Below, piece by piece: positions 62,344 to 64,000 of a DNA stretch of 64,000 nucleotides (positions within the stretch are counted from its first letter, which is position 1; each line of letters starts with the position of its first letter). The notes under the pieces are model-generated. The model ran no database searches. It was not told where the DNA came from and saw nothing but the letters and a program-made list of their open reading frames with translations. Both the position numbers and the translations under genes were made by a program. Source of the stretch: Planctomycetota bacterium (GTDB taxonomy: Bacteria; Planctomycetota; Planctomycetia; Pirellulales; Pirellulaceae); NCBI GenBank assembly GCA_027622275.1, contig JAQBZB010000003.1, positions 1-64,000 of the forward strand, written 5' to 3'.

Positions 62344-64000
62344 TCATCCGCCAATGCCCGCTACGGCGACTGCCAGCCCGATAATGCCAAAACAGACGAC
62401 AAAGCAAACGATCACGCCGATGATGTCCACCTTGGTGGGACGTTGAAACTCGAGGCTGGTGCCTGGGAAAAGCTTGCGAGCCTCGAGCGCTTCGACGTTC
62501 GCAAACGCTTCCTCCAAGTTCTTTCGGTCTTGTTCGTGGTCAGGGACGACGGGCGTCTTCATCTTGGAGTAGTATCGGTCGAGACTCTCCTTGCTGTTGC
62601 GGGGCGTGATCAGGCTGAACAGGATCATGACCAAGAACGGCATAATGATCTTTGGCGGCAGCGACAAGGTGTCGAGCGTCGCGTCCGTCATCGAACTCCA
62701 GTTGACTCCTGCCCATCGGTACAACAGATAGTCGATCTGAAAGTCGCCGTAGCCACGCAACTTGACAGTTTCGTCGTAGGCCAGGATTTGCTGCGTTGTT
62801 CTCGCATCTAATTCCGTCGGATCTCCGACTTTTTGCGGCTTCACGCCCAATAGTAGCTGGCCGTCACGGTCGACTGGTTTTACGCCGTCTGGCCAGAAAA
62901 CGCTCTTACCTCCGCTGGTCTTTGTCTCGACGAACTCGTCGCCCGCTACAAGTGGTTTCGGCTGATCGGCCAGCTTGGCAACCACCGCGCGTGCGGCGCT
63001 CAGTCTGGCCGTGGCTCGTTGCAGTGATCCCAGCAGTTCGTCCGACGCTTCGTTCGCGGCTGTCGATTCGCGTAGCAATGTCGCAGCACCGCGATACTCC
63101 TGCTCGGCGGCTTCTAGTTCGGGCGACGCAACGGCGTTCGCCTTTTCCCACTCGGTAATCTCCGTCTCGCGACGAAGTACATCGCTTGGAGCAGCATCGC
63201 GCTTCGTCGTTGTTTGTACGATTCGAGTTGTCACGAGGTAGTCCTTGTTGTCTTGCAATTGGGGCATCAGTCTTGGTGCCATGAACGGAATGCCGAAGAA
63301 GATCAGGACGTTAAACACGACGGTCGCCCACGCCGCTCCCGCCGTCGCGCGTCGCCAGTACATGCCCACCCAGAACGGAGCCGCAAACAAGATATTGAAA
63401 ACCCACGTCAATTTCAACTGCTCAAAGACGTCCATGTAAAACAGCGAGACGATCACGGCTCCGCCGACGGTAATCGCACCCGTCATGCGTGCGACGCGAA
63501 CATATTCCGCTTCCGTCGCAGTTTTGTTGATGTAGGGGGCATAGATGTTGCGCACCACCAACGCCGATCCGACGATCATGTAGGCGTCGACGCTGCTCAT
63601 CAGCGCGGCGAGCAAACAGGCCAGCATCAAACCGGTCAGCCCTGGGCCCAGCAAATTCCGCGACGCGACACCCCAGGTCTTACCCGGATCGAGTACCAAC
63701 TCTGGATCGTTCGCGTACAGGGCCAGAGCGATCAGCGCTGTCAACACCCAGCCGACCGTGCAAAACCTCTTCAGAAAGTTGCCGACCACCAATCCAATTC
63801 GAGCGTTGTTTTCCGTCTTCGCCGAGCCACCGCCGGTGGCGATGAAATGCGGCTGCACGACGATGCCGACCAGATTGATAATCACAATTGCCACGATGCG
63901 ATGTAGCGGAAACTCGCTTGTGCTGGTCGAACCGATGACACTGAAATGCTCTTTCGGCAGTTGCTCGTGCATGTACCGAAAGCCGTCCAGCATGCTATCG
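62344..64000 (-). CDS. Sodium:solute symporter family protein, partial at window edge
   Basis: At least 551 residues; the frame is open through the last base, so the start lies outside the window. It is an SSS (LeuT-fold) transporter: PHFIATGGGSAKTENNARIG, GLMLACLLAALMSSVDAYMI with the conserved S-S near the sodium site, VGSALVVRNIYAP, and FGIPFMAPRLMPQ. Between helices there is a ~110-residue soluble insert with a coiled coil (SPELEAAEQEYRGAATLLRE). Final helix VDIIGVIVCFVVCFGIIGLA. The substrate is not identifiable. A 28-bp palindrome lies just past its stop. Confidence 0.85.
   Translation of the reverse strand, partial: DSMLDGFRYMHEQLPKEHFSVIGSTSTSEFPLHRIVAIVIINLVGIVVQPHFIATGGGSAKTENNARIGLVVGNFLKRFCTVGWVLTALIALALYANDPELVLDPGKTWGVASRNLLGPGLTGLMLACLLAALMSSVDAYMIVGSALVVRNIYAPYINKTATEAEYVRVARMTGAITVGGAVIVSLFYMDVFEQLKLTWVFNILFAAPFWVGMYWRRATAGAAWATVVFNVLIFFGIPFMAPRLMPQLQDNKDYLVTTRIVQTTTKRDAAPSDVLRRETEITEWEKANAVASPELEAAEQEYRGAATLLRESTAANEASDELLGSLQRATARLSAARAVVAKLADQPKPLVAGDEFVETKTSGGKSVFWPDGVKPVDRDGQLLLGVKPQKVGDPTELDARTTQQILAYDETVKLRGYGDFQIDYLLYRWAGVNWSSMTDATLDTLSLPPKIIMPFLVMILFSLITPRNSKESLDRYYSKMKTPVVPDHEQDRKNLEEAFANVEALEARKLFPGTSLEFQRPTKVDIIGVIVCFVVCFGIIGLAVAVAGIGG

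Overview
The window looks like chromosome of a planctomycete (Planctomycetota, probably the Pirellulales/Planctomycetales side). The diagnostic content is the lineage-typical secreted and cytochrome-like families: DUF1549/DUF1553 with DUF1501, DUF1587-1595 with DUF1552, PQQ-like beta-propellers, a formylglycine sulfatase, an ECF sigma/Ser-Thr kinase pair, and a very Cys/Tyr-rich tandem-repeat protein of the planctomycete 'YTV' type. Intergenic DNA is full of palindromic repeats, and several of these touch coding sequence.

Layout. 0.5-6.8 kb: secreted esterase and PQQ propeller (-), medium-chain dehydrogenase, SGNH-like protein and a glycosidase/Kelch chimera (+). 6.8-10.4 kb: broken yhcG, a small ORF, a thioredoxin-like gene interrupted by an in-frame TGA that looks like selenocysteine, a MITE-like element and an alpha/beta-hydrolase relic. 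10.4-24 kb: PQQ/EF-hand protein, sulfatase, DUF1549/1553 plus PPC-domain protein, a ceramidase-like pseudogene, and the DUF1592/DUF1552 pair. 24.1-25.6 kb: an internally deleted IS1634-type insertion sequence. 25.6-29.5 kb: secreted metallopeptidase, Cys-rich repeat protein, pilin-like protein with a clear terminator. 29.6-38.6 kb: core housekeeping block (rex, tRNA-Gln, crp-type regulator, glmU N-domain, prs, groES, rplY, pth, rpsF, ssb, rplI, dnaB). 38.6-46.9 kb: a decaying defence island with a short cas1-like relic, a PLD-SNF2 helicase and an Eco57I-like methylase (each carrying one frameshift and one in-frame amber codon), an intact-looking antitoxin/PIN pair between them, and an orphan Phd-type antitoxin. 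46.9-58.7 kb (all -): membrane proteins, a kinase-FGE deletion chimera with its ECF sigma factor, the DUF1549-DUF1501 operon, a sialidase-like protein and a DUF1501 relic. 58.7-64 kb (-): msrA, two M24 peptidases, panD and a sodium:solute symporter cut by the window edge.

Two themes stand out. First, the TGA in the thioredoxin-like gene follows a Cys codon, is flanked by open frame on both sides, and is followed at the right distance by a 7-bp stem with a G in the apical loop, as expected of a bacterial SECIS. Second, many genes keep their two ends but have lost the middle (glycosidase/Kelch, alpha/beta hydrolase, ceramidase, IS transposase, kinase/FGE), sometimes with short shared sequence at the joint. 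This is either a real history of microhomology deletions or an assembly collapse, and raw reads across the joints would decide. All functional calls rest on reading the sequence; no database search was run.
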